From the NCBI RefSeq assembly GCF_012102705.1, contig NZ_JAAVTA010000001.1, positions 124,001 to 188,000 on the forward strand: a stretch of 64,000 nt of DNA, read 5' to 3'. Below the pieces are notes generated by a model. That model was not told where the DNA came from. It saw only the letters and a program-made list of their open reading frames with translations, and made no database searches. This DNA comes from Haematospirillum sp. H1815 (lineage in GTDB: Bacteria > Pseudomonadota > Alphaproteobacteria > Rhodospirillales > Rhodospirillaceae). Of the stretch, positions 54,585 to 64,000 are shown piece after piece. Position 1 is the first letter of the stretch. Every line of letters begins with the position of its first letter. A program made the translations under genes and the position numbers.

Positions 54585-54989
54585 ATGGTCTGGACTGATG
54601 AACGGATCGAGGAGCTGAAGGCTCTTTGGGCTGAGGGTCTGACAACGGGGGAGATTGGCAAGCGGTTGGGCGTGTCCAAGAACGCTGTCGTCGGTAAAGC
54701 GCACCGGTTGGGTTTGCAAGGGCGACCTTCCCCCATAAAAAGGGAGCAGAAGCCGCGCCAAGATGCTCCTGCTTCCAGAAAAAAAGAGACGGATCCCAAG
54801 ATTCGCTCGGTTGTTGATCTATCTGTTCATACATGCCGGTGGCCTATTGGTGATCCTCGCGAGCCTGGTTTCCATTTCTGTGGCGCACCATCCCTTCCGA
54901 ACAAGCCATACTGTGCTGAGCATGCCTCTGTTGCCTATGTTAGCTCGGGTGGGAAGTCATCATCGTCTAGGGATGAGAGTGCCGCCTGA
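54585..54989 (+). CDS. gcrA: GcrA cell cycle regulator
   Basis: GcrA is the alphaproteobacterial cofactor that binds sigma70 holoenzyme and activates promoters with CcrM-methylated GANTC sites. ATG 54585 follows AAGGGG and gives 134 residues. The N-terminal DNA-binding domain reads VWTDERIEELKALWAEGL, GKRLGVSKNAVVGKAHRLGL. A basic linker is followed by the sigma-interacting C-terminus CRWPIGDP, FHFCGAPSLPNKPYCAEHASVAY. The gene is monocistronic and closed by a strong terminator. Confidence 0.95.
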   Translation: MVWTDERIEELKALWAEGLTTGEIGKRLGVSKNAVVGKAHRLGLQGRPSPIKREQKPRQDAPASRKKETDPKIRSVVDLSVHTCRWPIGDPREPGFHFCGAPSLPNKPYCAEHASVAYVSSGGKSSSSRDESAA

Positions 54990-55010
54990 TTGTACTTGGT
55001 ATAAAAATAA

Positions 55011-55035
55011 AAAAGCCCCCGTATCGGGGGCTTTT
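55011..55035. terminator. Bidirectional terminator between gcrA and the MFS gene
   Basis: AAAAAGCCCCCG pairs perfectly with CGGGGGCTTTTT around a TAT loop. The A run upstream and T run downstream allow it to act for gcrA (+) and for the converging MFS gene (-). Confidence 0.93.
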
Positions 55036-55051
55036 TCGTTGGGCAACTTGC

Positions 55052-56248
55052 TCAGGCGGCCTCTTCCCTAAATTCTTGTTTCTTTTGTTCCACGGTTTCT
55101 GGCTGGTGTCGTGTGAAGGCAAGAAACGCTGCCGAAACAAGTGCGAAAGCCGACAGGCCAGCCATTGCCAAGTAAGCCCATCCTTCCAGGAGTTCATAGA
55201 GTCGTCCGGCAACAATCATAAGAATCCCGGATCCCAGTCCAACGGCAACGGCCGAGTACACGGTCTGTGCGCGAGCAATCAATCCTGATCGCGTGTTGGC
55301 GGTAATATAGTGCATTGCTGCCAAGTGCGCGGCACCAAAGGTAAAGGCATGGAGTACTTGCAGCAGGACAAGAACAGGTAGGGCCGTCGTAACGGCCATC
55401 AGTGGCCAGCGAATGACCCCGGCAATGCCCGCAGAGACCATCAGAATGGCAGGGTCCATCCGGCGTACAAAGCGTGCGGATGCAGCAAACAGGACAATCT
55501 CGGCCAGTACGCCGACGGCCCACAGCCCACCGATCACACCGCTTTCCACGCCTTGGCTTGTCCAGTGAAGTGTGCCGAAAGCATAGTAAACAGCATGGCT
55601 TCCCTGTGCACACGCAGCGAAAACAAGAAAGACAAGGAAGCGGCGGTCTTTCAGAAGGCCACTCCAAGGCTCCCGCTCTGTATTGTTGTCGGTGCTGGGC
55701 GAGTCGGGAGAGAACCACGTTGCAGCAAGAGTAATGCCAAGCCCCCCCAGAAATAGCCAGAGGATAATTTCATTATTGGGGGTATAATCCAGTATCTTTC
55801 CAACCAGATAGGCCGCAACCATAAAGCTGATTGATCCCCAGAGGCGAACGCGGCCATAGTCGATTTTACCGCGTGTGGCGTGCCCCATGCTGATCGTTTC
55901 TGCAACCGGCGTAATCCCAGAAAACAGGGATCCGCCCAATATGCCGATGACCAAAAGTCCCCAGAAGCCATCAAATCCCAGGTAGAAAAGCGAGATAATC
56001 AAGGATGCAGCGGCAAGGAACCGCATCATGCCAATACGATTACCGCGTGTATCTATGATCGTACCGATTGTTGGGTTGGTGACAGCCTTGGCCCAGTAAA
56101 GGGCGCCGGACAGGATACCGATTTCCCATGGTCCCATACCCCGGCTCTCAAGCCAGACGGGCCAAAAGGGCAGCTGAATGCCATTGACGATAAAAATGGC
56201 CCCATACAGGCACGCAAGGCGAATAAATTCAGGAGAGATGCGGGTCAT
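55052..56248 (-). CDS. MFS transporter, HcaT-like
   Basis: The 398-residue protein has about 12 membrane segments with a central cytoplasmic loop rich in Asp, Asn and Glu (SPDSPSTDNNTERE). It starts with LACLYGAIFIVNGIQLPFWPVWLESRGMGPWEIGIL and has GRVRLWGSISFMVAAYLVG, typical of the MFS_1_like group that includes the E. coli 3-phenylpropionate carrier HcaT. The true substrate is unknown. The gene converges on gcrA and is divergent from proS across a 373-bp gap. Confidence 0.85.
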   Translation of the reverse strand: MTRISPEFIRLACLYGAIFIVNGIQLPFWPVWLESRGMGPWEIGILSGALYWAKAVTNPTIGTIIDTRGNRIGMMRFLAAASLIISLFYLGFDGFWGLLVIGILGGSLFSGITPVAETISMGHATRGKIDYGRVRLWGSISFMVAAYLVGKILDYTPNNEIILWLFLGGLGITLAATWFSPDSPSTDNNTEREPWSGLLKDRRFLVFLVFAACAQGSHAVYYAFGTLHWTSQGVESGVIGGLWAVGVLAEIVLFAASARFVRRMDPAILMVSAGIAGVIRWPLMAVTTALPVLVLLQVLHAFTFGAAHLAAMHYITANTRSGLIARAQTVYSAVAVGLGSGILMIVAGRLYELLEGWAYLAMAGLSAFALVSAAFLAFTRHQPETVEQKKQEFREEAA

Positions 56249-56621
56249 GACCTTGTCTCAGAAGGGCGTGGAGGTGCGCGGATCCTGCCGGGCCTGCTGC
56301 AAAATGGCAACAGAAAACACCAAGGGTTATGGCAAGTTTATTGCTGACAAACGCTTCTTCTCATGTGTTCTTTTTCTATAACAAAGCGTTAAAGAAAGGG
56401 TCGCAGGGCTCTTTGGGTGTGATCTGCCGGGTGTTTTGCCTGATATTCAGGAACCTGTGCGTGCTCTTCCTCCTTTCTGTCCCGTCCCGCGTACGGGTTT
56501 TGAGTTGTGACGCTAAAAGTCTTCTTTTTGTGTAGAACGCCATTGGAAAAAGTACATACCCCTGTCATAAAGTCAGCCAAATGACCTCGTTTACCGTCTT
56601 GTCCTCAGGAATTTTCCGCTT
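56249..56621. other. Divergent intergenic region between the MFS gene and proS
   Basis: The 373 bp hold no convincing gene. A 7-bp inverted repeat AACGCTT/AAGCGTT spans 56350-56390, and a small hairpin CCCGT-N7-ACGGG followed by TTTT lies at 56481-56501. Either could act as an attenuator or operator for one of the flanking genes. Promoters for both genes must lie here, but no strong consensus stands out. Confidence 0.5.
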
Positions 56622-57938
56622 ATGCGTCTGTCTCGCTATTTTCTTCCTGTCCTCAAGGAAACTCCCGCAGAAGCCCAGATTGTTTCCCATCGTTTGATGT
56701 TGCGTGCCGGGTTGGTTCGTCAGCACGCTGCCGGGATATATAACTGGCTTCCTTTGGGGCATCGCGTTTTGCGGAAAGTAGAACAGATTGTCCGCGAGGA
56801 GCAGGATCGTGCTGGTGCAGTCGAGATGCTGATGCCAACCATACAGACGGCAGATGTATGGCGGGAATCTGGTCGCTACGACGACTATGGGCGGGAAATG
56901 CTGCGCATTGTTGATCGCCATGATCGAGAAATGCTGTATGGTCCAACGCATGAGGAAGTGATCACGGATGTTTTCCGTTCCTTGGTCCGTTCCTACAAGG
57001 ATTTGCCGAAAACCCTGTATCAAATCCAGTGGAAGTTCCGTGATGAGGTTCGCCCGCGTTTCGGCGTCATGCGCGGCCGTGAATTCCTGATGAAAGATGC
57101 CTATTCTTTCGATCTTGATGAAGCATCCGCCCGCCGTGCCTATAACCGTATGTTTGTTGCCTATCTCAAGACATTTGCCCGGCTGGGTGTTCGTGCCATC
57201 CCCATGCGGGCTGCTACGGGGCCAATTGGTGGCAATCTCAGTCATGAATTCCTGATTTTGGCCGATACAGGCGAAAGCGGTGTTTTCGTGCACAGGGATC
57301 TATTGAATATGCCGATCCCGGATACGGTTGACTTTGATGGTGATCTCCAGCCTTTGGTCGACAGCTGGACAGGTCCCTATGCTGCAACAGATGAAATGCA
57401 TGACCCGGCGCAGGAAACCGGCTTGGGTGAGAACCTGGTTTCGGCACGTGGCATAGAGGTCGGGCATATCTTCTACTTTGGTACCAAGTATTCCGCCCCC
57501 ATGGGGTGCCGGGTTGCCGGGCCGGATGGGCAAGATATTGTTCTGCACATGGGGTCCTATGGTATCGGTGTTTCCCGCCTTGTCGGTGCCATCATAGAAG
57601 CCAGCCATGATGAAAATGGCATTATCTGGCCAGAGAGTGTCGCGCCGTTCCGTGTCGCCTTGATCAATATCAAGCCCGGTGATCCTTCTGTTGATGCTGT
57701 GGCCGATGGTCTATACGCTGACTTGCGGAATGCCGGGATCGATGTGTTGTATGATGATCGGGCCGATGAACGTGCTGGTGCCAAGTTTGCTACGGCTGAC
57801 CTGATTGGCTTGCCGTGGCATGTGACCGTTGGTCCCAAAGGTATTGCTGCTGGTTATGTCGAGCTGAAATGCCGCCGTACCGGCGAAAAGAGGGATGTGT
57901 CCGTAGAGTCTGTGCTGTCACATTTGACGTCTGTCTGA
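56622..57938 (+). CDS. proS: Prolyl-tRNA synthetase, short alphaproteobacterial type
   Basis: ProS charges tRNA-Pro. The 438-residue form lacks the large editing insertion of the E. coli enzyme, as in alphaproteobacteria. Class II motifs are visible: [28 protein letters not shown] (motif 1 region), [15 protein letters not shown] and [30 protein letters not shown] (motif 2), and [16 protein letters not shown] (motif 3), then an anticodon-binding domain to the end. The order proS-lolC-lolD is conserved in related genomes. Confidence 0.96.
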   Translation: MRLSRYFLPVLKETPAEAQIVSHRLMLRAGLVRQHAAGIYNWLPLGHRVLRKVEQIVREEQDRAGAVEMLMPTIQTADVWRESGRYDDYGREMLRIVDRHDREMLYGPTHEEVITDVFRSLVRSYKDLPKTLYQIQWKFRDEVRPRFGVMRGREFLMKDAYSFDLDEASARRAYNRMFVAYLKTFARLGVRAIPMRAATGPIGGNLSHEFLILADTGESGVFVHRDLLNMPIPDTVDFDGDLQPLVDSWTGPYAATDEMHDPAQETGLGENLVSARGIEVGHIFYFGTKYSAPMGCRVAGPDGQDIVLHMGSYGIGVSRLVGAIIEASHDENGIIWPESVAPFRVALINIKPGDPSVDAVADGLYADLRNAGIDVLYDDRADERAGAKFATADLIGLPWHVTVGPKGIAAGYVELKCRRTGEKRDVSVESVLSHLTSV

Positions 57939-57987
57939 AACGCAGTCGCTGTCTGTTATGGCGCCATGCAGGTGATAGGTTTGCAGT

Positions 57988-59235
57988 ATGATCTTTGATG
58001 CCTTCGAGCGAATGGTTGCCCTGCGTTACCTGAGAGCGCGGCGAAAGGAGGGGTTTGTCTCTGTTATCGCCGGCTTTTCTTTGCTGGGTATTGCCCTTGG
58101 CGTTGCAACCTTGATTATCGTCATGGCCGTCATGAATGGTTTCCGGCACGAGTTGTTGGGGCGCATTCTTGGTCTGAACGGTCATGTTATTATCACGTCC
58201 TCCCACGGAAATCTGGATGCGTACGGTCCGTATGTAGAGCGATTGCGTGCTGTTCCCGGCGTGACTTCAGCCAGCCCGGTTGTAGAGGGGCAGGTTATGG
58301 TCAGCGCCAAGGGGGCGAGCAGGGGGGCTATGGTGCGCGGCATGACGCAGGCTGATCTCGGCAAGCGGCCGGTTTTGTCCGGAAGCCTGATTGACGGGAA
58401 TCTGAATCATTTTGATGAGTCCAGCGTCATCGTGATTGGGTCACGTATGGCGCGCCATTTCGGTGTGGAAGTTGGTGATAGTTTAACCCTTGTTTCTCCC
58501 AAGGGTGCTGTTACTGCATTCGGGACAGTGCCGCGTATGCGTGCCTATCGTATTGCAGCGATCTTTGATGTTGGCATGCACGAGTATGACAGCGCCTTCA
58601 TTTATATGCCAATGGCTGCTGCGCAGGCTTATTTCCAGATGCCGGAGCAGGTCAGTCAGATCGAGATCATGACGGTTGATCCGGATAATCTGGATACGAT
58701 TATTGATGAGGCCTATCAGATCCTTGGGCGTGGCTACTATGTTGCCGACTGGACCCGCAGCAATGCCAGCCTGTTTAACGCCTTGCAGGTCGAGAGAAAC
58801 GTAATGTTTCTTATTCTGACCCTTATTATCGTTGTTGCGGCCTTCAACATTATTTCTGGTCTGATCATGCTGGTCAAAGACAAAGGCCGCGATATTGCGA
58901 TATTGCGAACGATGGGCGCGACGCGTGGCTCAGTCATGAGAATATTTTTTTTGGCGGGGGCCAGTGTTGGCGTGTGCGGTACGGTATCTGGATTGGTTCT
59001 TGGTGTTTTATTCTGTGAAAACATAGAATCCATTCGTCAGGGACTGCAATCTTTGACGGGAACAGACCTTTTCTCTGCTGAAGTTTACTTCCTTTCAAAA
59101 ATGCCGGCAAAGATGGAGTGGTCGGAAGTTATCCGTGTTACGGCCATGGCGATTGCCTTGTCTCTTGGTGCGACGCTCTATCCCAGTTGGCGGGCTGCCC
59201 GCCTAGATCCTGTAGAGGCCCTGCGCTATGAGTGA
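57988..59235 (+). CDS. lolC: Lipoprotein-releasing ABC permease LolC/E
   Basis: The 415-residue protein has an N-terminal [47 protein letters not shown] with the first membrane helix, a large periplasmic domain (about 45-270), and three more helices near 275-300, 315-345 and 375-400, the LolC/LolE layout. It extracts mature lipoproteins from the inner membrane with LolD. There is a single permease gene, so it probably works as a homodimer, as in other alphaproteobacteria. The 3' end overlaps lolD by 8 bp. Confidence 0.94.
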   Translation: MIFDAFERMVALRYLRARRKEGFVSVIAGFSLLGIALGVATLIIVMAVMNGFRHELLGRILGLNGHVIITSSHGNLDAYGPYVERLRAVPGVTSASPVVEGQVMVSAKGASRGAMVRGMTQADLGKRPVLSGSLIDGNLNHFDESSVIVIGSRMARHFGVEVGDSLTLVSPKGAVTAFGTVPRMRAYRIAAIFDVGMHEYDSAFIYMPMAAAQAYFQMPEQVSQIEIMTVDPDNLDTIIDEAYQILGRGYYVADWTRSNASLFNALQVERNVMFLILTLIIVVAAFNIISGLIMLVKDKGRDIAILRTMGATRGSVMRIFFLAGASVGVCGTVSGLVLGVLFCENIESIRQGLQSLTGTDLFSAEVYFLSKMPAKMEWSEVIRVTAMAIALSLGATLYPSWRAARLDPVEALRYE

Positions 59236-59932
59236 GAATCTGGACAAGCAAAAGCCAGCGCTTGCGCTGTCTGGAGTATCGCGCTGTTTTGTGCAGGGCG
59301 GAGAGCGTCTGGACGTGCTGTCCGATATCAATCTTGAGGTTGAGGCGGGTGAGATCGTTGCCTTGGTCGGACCATCAGGCGCAGGAAAGTCGACATTGTT
59401 GCAGATCGCCGGTCTTCTGGAGCGCCCCGATCAAGGCGTTGTTTCCATTGGCGGCCAGAATACTGATGGGCTTGATGATGACAGGCGAACGGCGTTAAGG
59501 CGTCGGCACTTGGGGTTTGTGTATCAGTATCATCATCTTCTTCCGGAATTTTCAGCTGTCGAGAATATTATTATTCCCCAGATGATAGCCGGCGTATCGC
59601 GTCAACAGGCTCGTGTTCGGGCCGTGGATCTGTTGACGTCCATGGGGTTGCAAGCTCGTGCCCAGCATCGACCAGGGCAGTTATCAGGTGGTGAGCAGCA
59701 GCGTGTTGCAATTTGCAGGGCGTTGGCTAATGCTCCGGCATTGCTTCTGGCTGACGAGCCAACGGGGAACCTTGATCCGGAAACCGCAGAGAAGGTTTTT
59801 TCCCAGCTGTTAACGTTGGTACGTGAAGAGAGGCTTTCAGCCTTGATTGCCACGCATAACATTGAACTGGCCGCGCGTATGGACCGGACTATCACAGTGC
59901 ACAGCCGGATGCTTTCTTGTTCCTCCACGTGA
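59228..59932 (+). CDS. lolD: Lipoprotein-releasing ABC ATPase LolD
   Basis: The 234-residue ATPase has Walker [28 protein letters not shown], signature [16 protein letters not shown], Walker [13 protein letters not shown] and the switch His in ATHNIELA. The [10 protein letters not shown] segment is characteristic of LolD. ATG 59228 lies inside the end of lolC, so translation is coupled. In related genomes this gene is commonly followed by dnaE; here two genes intervene. Confidence 0.95.
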   Translation: MSENLDKQKPALALSGVSRCFVQGGERLDVLSDINLEVEAGEIVALVGPSGAGKSTLLQIAGLLERPDQGVVSIGGQNTDGLDDDRRTALRRRHLGFVYQYHHLLPEFSAVENIIIPQMIAGVSRQQARVRAVDLLTSMGLQARAQHRPGQLSGGEQQRVAICRALANAPALLLADEPTGNLDPETAEKVFSQLLTLVREERLSALIATHNIELAARMDRTITVHSRMLSCSST

Positions 59933-60010
59933 TCCTGGATTGCTAGATTTTAAATAATCTTCTATTTGAGATGGATCGTTGTGTCGGGTTTTATTCCTGT
60001 GAGGATCCAT

Positions 60011-61027
60011 ATGCGTTGTGTGTCGCCAGTGTCGCTCCTGGTTTTCTGTTTATGGTGTGTCTTTTCCTGTCGGTCTGTGGCTGCTCCTTCAGGTGTTCTG
60101 ACAGCATCCGGTCCATGTGAGGCCTATTCCAGCAAGAAGACCCTGTCTAATCCTGATAATGTGCGCTTGGTTCCTTCCCGTGAGTATCCTGTCCGTTCTT
60201 ACGAGCGTGGTGAGGATGCATGGATCCGGGTCCGGGTTGATGGTGCATCGCCCAAAGACCGGTGGGTTCGTGCCAATTGCGGCCAGGTGCGCATAGCGGC
60301 TTTTGGGCGGTCTGACTTTCAGCCGTTCTTTGATGAGCAGACTGCTTCCACGGATGATCCTGTTCCCTTGGCACCAGAGCTTGATGCCTTTGACCGTGGG
60401 GTTCTGGCCTTGTGTGGCAACTGGGGTTCGCAACCAAGAGCGGAGGACTTTGCGGTTACCCTTCTTTCGGTTTTTCCTGAGGAAGCCAATACCTTGTATA
60501 CCGCGCTGGATGGTACAATTCTGACCCGCCATGCTGACGTAGCTGGATTTGTCAATGAACTAACAGACGTATGGTTTCGTCAGAATGGGTTCGCTCATGT
60601 TTTTTGTGGTGAACCGCGTTCCCGTACGTTGGGTGGTATGCATTTTGAAGGGCGTTATCTTCAGGCTCAAAAAGCGGGATGGGCCGGTCTTGCTGACGGG
60701 GTAACGGAGTGTTCCAGGCAAGATATAAAGCCGCCTGTTTATACTGTAGGCGTTTCTTATATTCGCCCTGACGGCTCTGTGGGTCGTGCGTGCCCCAAGG
60801 GTTATGGGCTTGGGCAGCGGGCGCGTGATATTCTGAGGGAAGGAACCGTGGCGCTGAAGCAGATTCTCCCCCGTACGCAGAACAGAAAAGACAACATTGC
60901 CTGCTTGACAGATGACGGGGGAAAAGCATTCCGTCAGGTGTTTGTTGCACGCGGCCAGTCTGTTGTCACTTTGTATCCTGATGCTTCTCCAGATCCCGGC
61001 ATGGTATCCTGTTCCCAAGATCCGTGA
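60011..61027 (+). CDS. Exported EndoU-like ribonuclease, putative
   Basis: ATG 60011, after GAGG at good spacing, gives 338 residues with a Sec signal peptide (about 1-25, cleavage near SVAA). Residues about 36-91 form an SH3-like module (CEAYSSKKTLSNPDNVRL, ending DRWVRANCG) that I recall N-terminal to secreted nucleases. The C-terminal domain carries GFAHVFCGE (His196) and GGMHFEGRYLQAQ (His211), which align with the two catalytic histidines of EndoU (XendoU) endoribonucleases; Lys263 in ACPKGYG may be the third residue. At least eight cysteines in the mature part suggest disulfides. Distant similarity only; no cognate immunity gene is seen. Confidence 0.6.
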   Translation: MRCVSPVSLLVFCLWCVFSCRSVAAPSGVLTASGPCEAYSSKKTLSNPDNVRLVPSREYPVRSYERGEDAWIRVRVDGASPKDRWVRANCGQVRIAAFGRSDFQPFFDEQTASTDDPVPLAPELDAFDRGVLALCGNWGSQPRAEDFAVTLLSVFPEEANTLYTALDGTILTRHADVAGFVNELTDVWFRQNGFAHVFCGEPRSRTLGGMHFEGRYLQAQKAGWAGLADGVTECSRQDIKPPVYTVGVSYIRPDGSVGRACPKGYGLGQRARDILREGTVALKQILPRTQNRKDNIACLTDDGGKAFRQVFVARGQSVVTLYPDASPDPGMVSCSQDP

Positions 61028-61039
61028 GGTGGTGAGACT

Positions 61040-62365
61040 TTAGAGTGTAAGAGAAGCCAAGATCCACCCCGCAACGGTTGCCCCCCATACACCGATCAAT
61101 CCCGGCATCATGAAACTGTGATTGAGAAGATACTTTCCAATGCGGGTGGTGCCGGTGCGATCCATGTTGATGGCGGCCAAGTCACTGGGGTAAAACGCAA
61201 AAAAGAAATAAGCGTAACATGCGGGCATGACTCCAACCAGGACAGGCATGGGCACGCCTAGGGTTATTCCAAAGGGGATCATGATCGCCAGAGTTGCGGC
61301 TTGGCTTTTTACAAACATGGAAACGGCGAACAAGGCAAAAGCAAAAGTTAGGGGGGCATACTCCACCATTTGGCGGACTGTGTTGATGAGCAGCTCTTCG
61401 TTGTCACTCACAAAAGTGTCACTCATCCACGCAATGCCAAATATGGACACGATGGCAATCATTCCTGCGTTAAAGACGCTGCTTCGGGCGATATCGGTAG
61501 CCTTGACGTTACTGTAAAGCATGATCAAGGCCCCGTAGGCTAACATGACAATCTGTACGATGGTTGTCATGGGTACCGCTTTGCCGTTGGCCATGGGAAG
61601 CCATTGCGGATTCAGGGCCAGCATGACGATGGTCAGAATTCCGCTGAAGAAGAGAATAACAGATATTTTCGCGGAAGCTGGCAGCGTTTTGTCGAGGGTT
61701 GTTATACTGGTTCCGAGGCATTCCCTGAATTCAGGGTCAGTCAGCCGTGCCTGATAATCCATATCCTTATCCAGATCCAAGCCACGATTGAGGCTCCACA
61801 GGCAGGCCAATCCAAGGCCAAACAGCCCTGCAGGGACGGTCACGATCAGCAGATCGACAAGTCCTATGGCCCCGGGTGCGTCATGTGTAATCGCAAGAAA
61901 AGTGGTTACAGCTGCGGCAACCGGACTGGCGGTAATGCCCATTTGTGATGCAACACTGGATATAGCCATGGGCCGTTCCGGCCTTACCCCGGTTCTCAGA
62001 GATACGTCAGCAATAACGGGCAGCAGCGAATAGATGGCATGCCCACTGCCAACGCAGACTGTCAGTGCAAACGAGCAAAAAGGGGCAATAAGCGTGACAT
62101 GCTTTGGGTGAGCTCTGAGCAGCCGCTCTGCCTGTTGGACCAGCCAGTCCAGTCCACCGGCAGCCTGTAGGGTTGCAGATGCTGTAACAACGGCAAGAAT
62201 GATCAGCATGACGGTCACAGGTGGTCTGGCCGGAACAGCGCCAAATCCGAAGCACAGAACGGCAACCCCCAAGCCGCCGATCAAGCCCAGGGAAACTCCT
62301 CCCCGCCGGATACCGATCAGGATTGCCCCTAGAACCAGAGCAAATTCCATCCAGAAAACAAGCAT
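61040..62365 (-). CDS. Anaerobic C4-dicarboxylate transporter, DcuA/DcuB family
   Basis: The 441-residue membrane protein matches the Dcu family, with GIRRGGVSLGLIGGLGV, RPPVTVMLIILAVVTASATLQAAGGLDWLVQQAERLLRAHP and GVRPERPMAISSVASQMGITASPVAAAV. About ten to twelve helices are visible. E. coli DcuA and DcuB exchange fumarate, aspartate and succinate during anaerobic growth. ATG 62365 is chosen; ATG 62350 and 62392 are alternatives. It is convergent with the EndoU-like gene 12 bp away and divergent from dnaE. Confidence 0.9.
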   Translation of the reverse strand: MLVFWMEFALVLGAILIGIRRGGVSLGLIGGLGVAVLCFGFGAVPARPPVTVMLIILAVVTASATLQAAGGLDWLVQQAERLLRAHPKHVTLIAPFCSFALTVCVGSGHAIYSLLPVIADVSLRTGVRPERPMAISSVASQMGITASPVAAAVTTFLAITHDAPGAIGLVDLLIVTVPAGLFGLGLACLWSLNRGLDLDKDMDYQARLTDPEFRECLGTSITTLDKTLPASAKISVILFFSGILTIVMLALNPQWLPMANGKAVPMTTIVQIVMLAYGALIMLYSNVKATDIARSSVFNAGMIAIVSIFGIAWMSDTFVSDNEELLINTVRQMVEYAPLTFAFALFAVSMFVKSQAATLAIMIPFGITLGVPMPVLVGVMPACYAYFFFAFYPSDLAAINMDRTGTTRIGKYLLNHSFMMPGLIGVWGATVAGWILASLTL

Positions 62366-62547
62366 ATATGCCTCGCAAGCCCTATCAGGCATTTTATCAT
62401 CATGTCGAGAAAGAATGAATGTACGCTAATGCCATCATCCTTTTTCCGCAATTTATTTATGGGAAATTGTGTATGTGGCCTGGGCTCTCTCCATCCTTAT
62501 CGCCAGGTCTGGCGATTCCTGCTGTGTTCTGGCATCTTGGGCAGACT

Positions 62548-64000
62548 ATGCAGAATGCCTTTGTTCACCTCCGCCTTCACACGCCCTATTCAATGTCCGA
62601 AGGGGCGATACCAATCAAGACGCTTGGCAAGATATGTCGCGAACGTGGCATGCCGGCTGTTGCCGTTACTGATACCCGCAACCTGTTCGGTGGGCTGGAG
62701 TTTTCGGTAACGTTGGCTGCCGATGGTGTGCAACCGATTGTCGGATGTCAGGTTGCCGTGGAACGCGGTGGGGATACGGAACCCCCGCGGGGTCGGCGGG
62801 ATATGGTGCCCGACCAATTTGATGATCTTGTTCTGTTGTGTCAGGATGCTGTTGGTTACAGTAATCTTATCGCGCTGATTTCTCATGCCTTCATGGCGGC
62901 AGAGAGTGGTGAGGTGCCAAAGATACGCCGCCCGGATCTGGAAGCCCGAAGCGAAGGATTGTTGTGTCTGACGGGCGGGGTTTCCGGGCCGGTTGGCTAC
63001 CGGATCCTGAATGGTGGGCTACAGCCTGCTGAGGCTGAGTTGCAGTGGCTTGCGTCGGTTTTCCCCGGGCGACTCTATATGGAAATACAGCGCCATGACA
63101 CTCCGGAAGAAAACAAAACCGAGCCTGTTTTTCTCGATCTTGCTTACAAGCACGGGATTCCTCTTGTCGCCACGAACGATTGTTATTTCCCGGATCGCGA
63201 GTTATTCGAGGCTCATGATGTCTTGATTTGTATGTCACAGAAACTGACGGTTTCTGCGACCGATCGGCGGCGGTTGACGCCGGAACATTACCTGAAATCG
63301 GCAGCCGAAATGCGTGAGCTGTTTCAGGATCTGCCGGAGGCCACTGACAATACACTGACAATTGCTCGCCGCTGTGCAGTGATGGTGGAGAAGCGCAAGC
63401 CAATCTTGCCGCGTTCAGCGCGTGCCGTGGACAGTTCAGAAGAAGATGTGTTGCGCCAGATGGCCCGCGAAGGGTTGGAAAGGCGCCTGCCTGTTCATGT
63501 TTATACGCCGGGTATGACAGAGGACGAAAAAGTGAAGGCCGCCGCGCCTTACTATCAAAGGCTTGCGTTCGAGCTGGATGTGATTATCCAGATGGGATTC
63601 CCTGGTTACTTTATCATTGTTGCTGATTTCATCCAGTGGGCAAAAGACAACGACGTACCCGTTGGTCCGGGGCGTGGTTCCGGTGCTGGTTCCTTGGTCG
63701 CATGGGCGCTGACCATCACAGACCTTGATCCCCTCCGCTTCCAGCTTCTCTTTGAACGTTTCCTGAATCCGGAACGCATTTCAATGCCGGACTTCGATAT
63801 CGATTTTTGTCAGGAGCGGCGAGGGGCAGTCATTGACTATGTTCAGAAAACATACGGGCGTGACCGTGTTGCGCAGATTATAACTTTTGGAAAGTTGCAG
63901 GCTAGGGCTGTGCTGCGGTCTGTTGGTCGTGTTCTGGAAATGCCCCTGGGTTACGTTGACCGTATCTGCAAGCTGGTGCCCAACAACCCTGCCAACCCCG
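62548..64000 (+). CDS. dnaE: DNA polymerase III subunit alpha, N-terminal part
   Basis: This is the replicative polymerase, cut by the right edge after 484 codons. The product starts MQNAFVHLRLHTPYSMSEGA with the PHP domain metal His7 and His11. ATNDCYFPDRELFEAHDVLICM continues the PHP part. The palm domain follows with QMGFPGYFIIVADFIQWAKDN, VGPGRGSGAGSLVAWAL and the catalytic aspartates in MPDFDIDFCQERR. All are standard for DnaE1. The start is ATG 62548; no better upstream start with similarity is seen. Confidence 0.96.
   Translation, partial: MQNAFVHLRLHTPYSMSEGAIPIKTLGKICRERGMPAVAVTDTRNLFGGLEFSVTLAADGVQPIVGCQVAVERGGDTEPPRGRRDMVPDQFDDLVLLCQDAVGYSNLIALISHAFMAAESGEVPKIRRPDLEARSEGLLCLTGGVSGPVGYRILNGGLQPAEAELQWLASVFPGRLYMEIQRHDTPEENKTEPVFLDLAYKHGIPLVATNDCYFPDRELFEAHDVLICMSQKLTVSATDRRRLTPEHYLKSAAEMRELFQDLPEATDNTLTIARRCAVMVEKRKPILPRSARAVDSSEEDVLRQMAREGLERRLPVHVYTPGMTEDEKVKAAAPYYQRLAFELDVIIQMGFPGYFIIVADFIQWAKDNDVPVGPGRGSGAGSLVAWALTITDLDPLRFQLLFERFLNPERISMPDFDIDFCQERRGAVIDYVQKTYGRDRVAQIITFGKLQARAVLRSVGRVLEMPLGYVDRICKLVPNNPANP

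Noticed and set aside
60011-61027. RNase T2 family assignment
   Set aside because: The N-terminal SH3-like module recalls T2-type secreted RNases, but the T2 catalytic HGLWP and HEWxKHG motifs are absent.
1-64000. tRNA or rRNA genes, CRISPR arrays, insertion sequences, prophage, toxin-antitoxin pairs
   Set aside because: No tRNA T-loop pattern, direct repeat-spacer series, transposase or integrase motif was found by eye. A short or divergent element could still be missed.

Overview
The window is a gene-dense stretch of an alphaproteobacterial chromosome, most likely from the Rhodospirillales. The evidence is the cell-cycle regulator GcrA, a short (438-residue) ProS, the three-piece transhydrogenase pntAA-pntAB-pntB, the zapA - 6S RNA - 5-formyl-THF cyclo-ligase order, and the ruvCAB-ybgC-tolQRAB-pal-cpoB-tilS-ftsH-folP-glmM-thiD series. 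Composition looks moderately GC-rich by eye, lower than in many Rhodospirillales. I see no rRNA, tRNA, CRISPR array, transposase, integrase or phage gene. The genus is not claimed.

Layout. 1-3.2 kb: suhB fragment, efp, divergent epmA, thiE and a coupled unknown gene. 3.3-9.5 kb: DUF4164 and zapA, 6S RNA, the cyclo-ligase, ymdB, yebC, ruvCAB and ybgC. 9.5-14.6 kb: the Tol-Pal envelope system. 14.6-21.3 kb: tilS, ftsH, folP, glmM, thiD. 21.5-24.7 kb: two adjacent RTX calcium-binding proteins without an enzyme domain, an accessory-looking block. 24.7-28.8 kb: serA, a RidA protein, a hemerythrin-like protein and an exported glycoside hydrolase. 28.9-35.1 kb: an Rrf2 regulator and sufBCDS-sufT-sufA. 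35.3-38.3 kb: transhydrogenase. 38.4-41.7 kb: paaK, paaI, a small membrane protein, uppP. 41.9-49.4 kb: an ABC-F ATPase, an ABC importer of unknown substrate, a degenerate hemerythrin, a DedA protein and purEK. 49.6-56.2 kb: a degenerate GGDEF protein, pfkA and ubiX between two DUF465 genes, a parvulin, DUF1491, a canonical hemerythrin, gcrA, an MFS carrier. 56.6-64 kb: proS, lolC, lolD, a putative exported EndoU-like ribonuclease, a DcuA/DcuB carrier and the start of dnaE.

How the genes work together. Most of the window is housekeeping: recombination repair (RuvABC), envelope integrity and lipoprotein traffic (Tol-Pal, LolCD, UppP, FtsH), Fe-S assembly (Rrf2-Suf), folate, thiamine and purine synthesis, translation (EF-P/EpmA, TilS, ProS) and redox balance (PntAB). 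The accessory genes are the RTX pair, the glycoside hydrolase, three hemerythrin-like proteins, the ABC importer, and the nuclease and carrier pair lying between lolCD and dnaE. These hold the most unusual content, with the EndoU-like protein and the RTX pair as the best leads.
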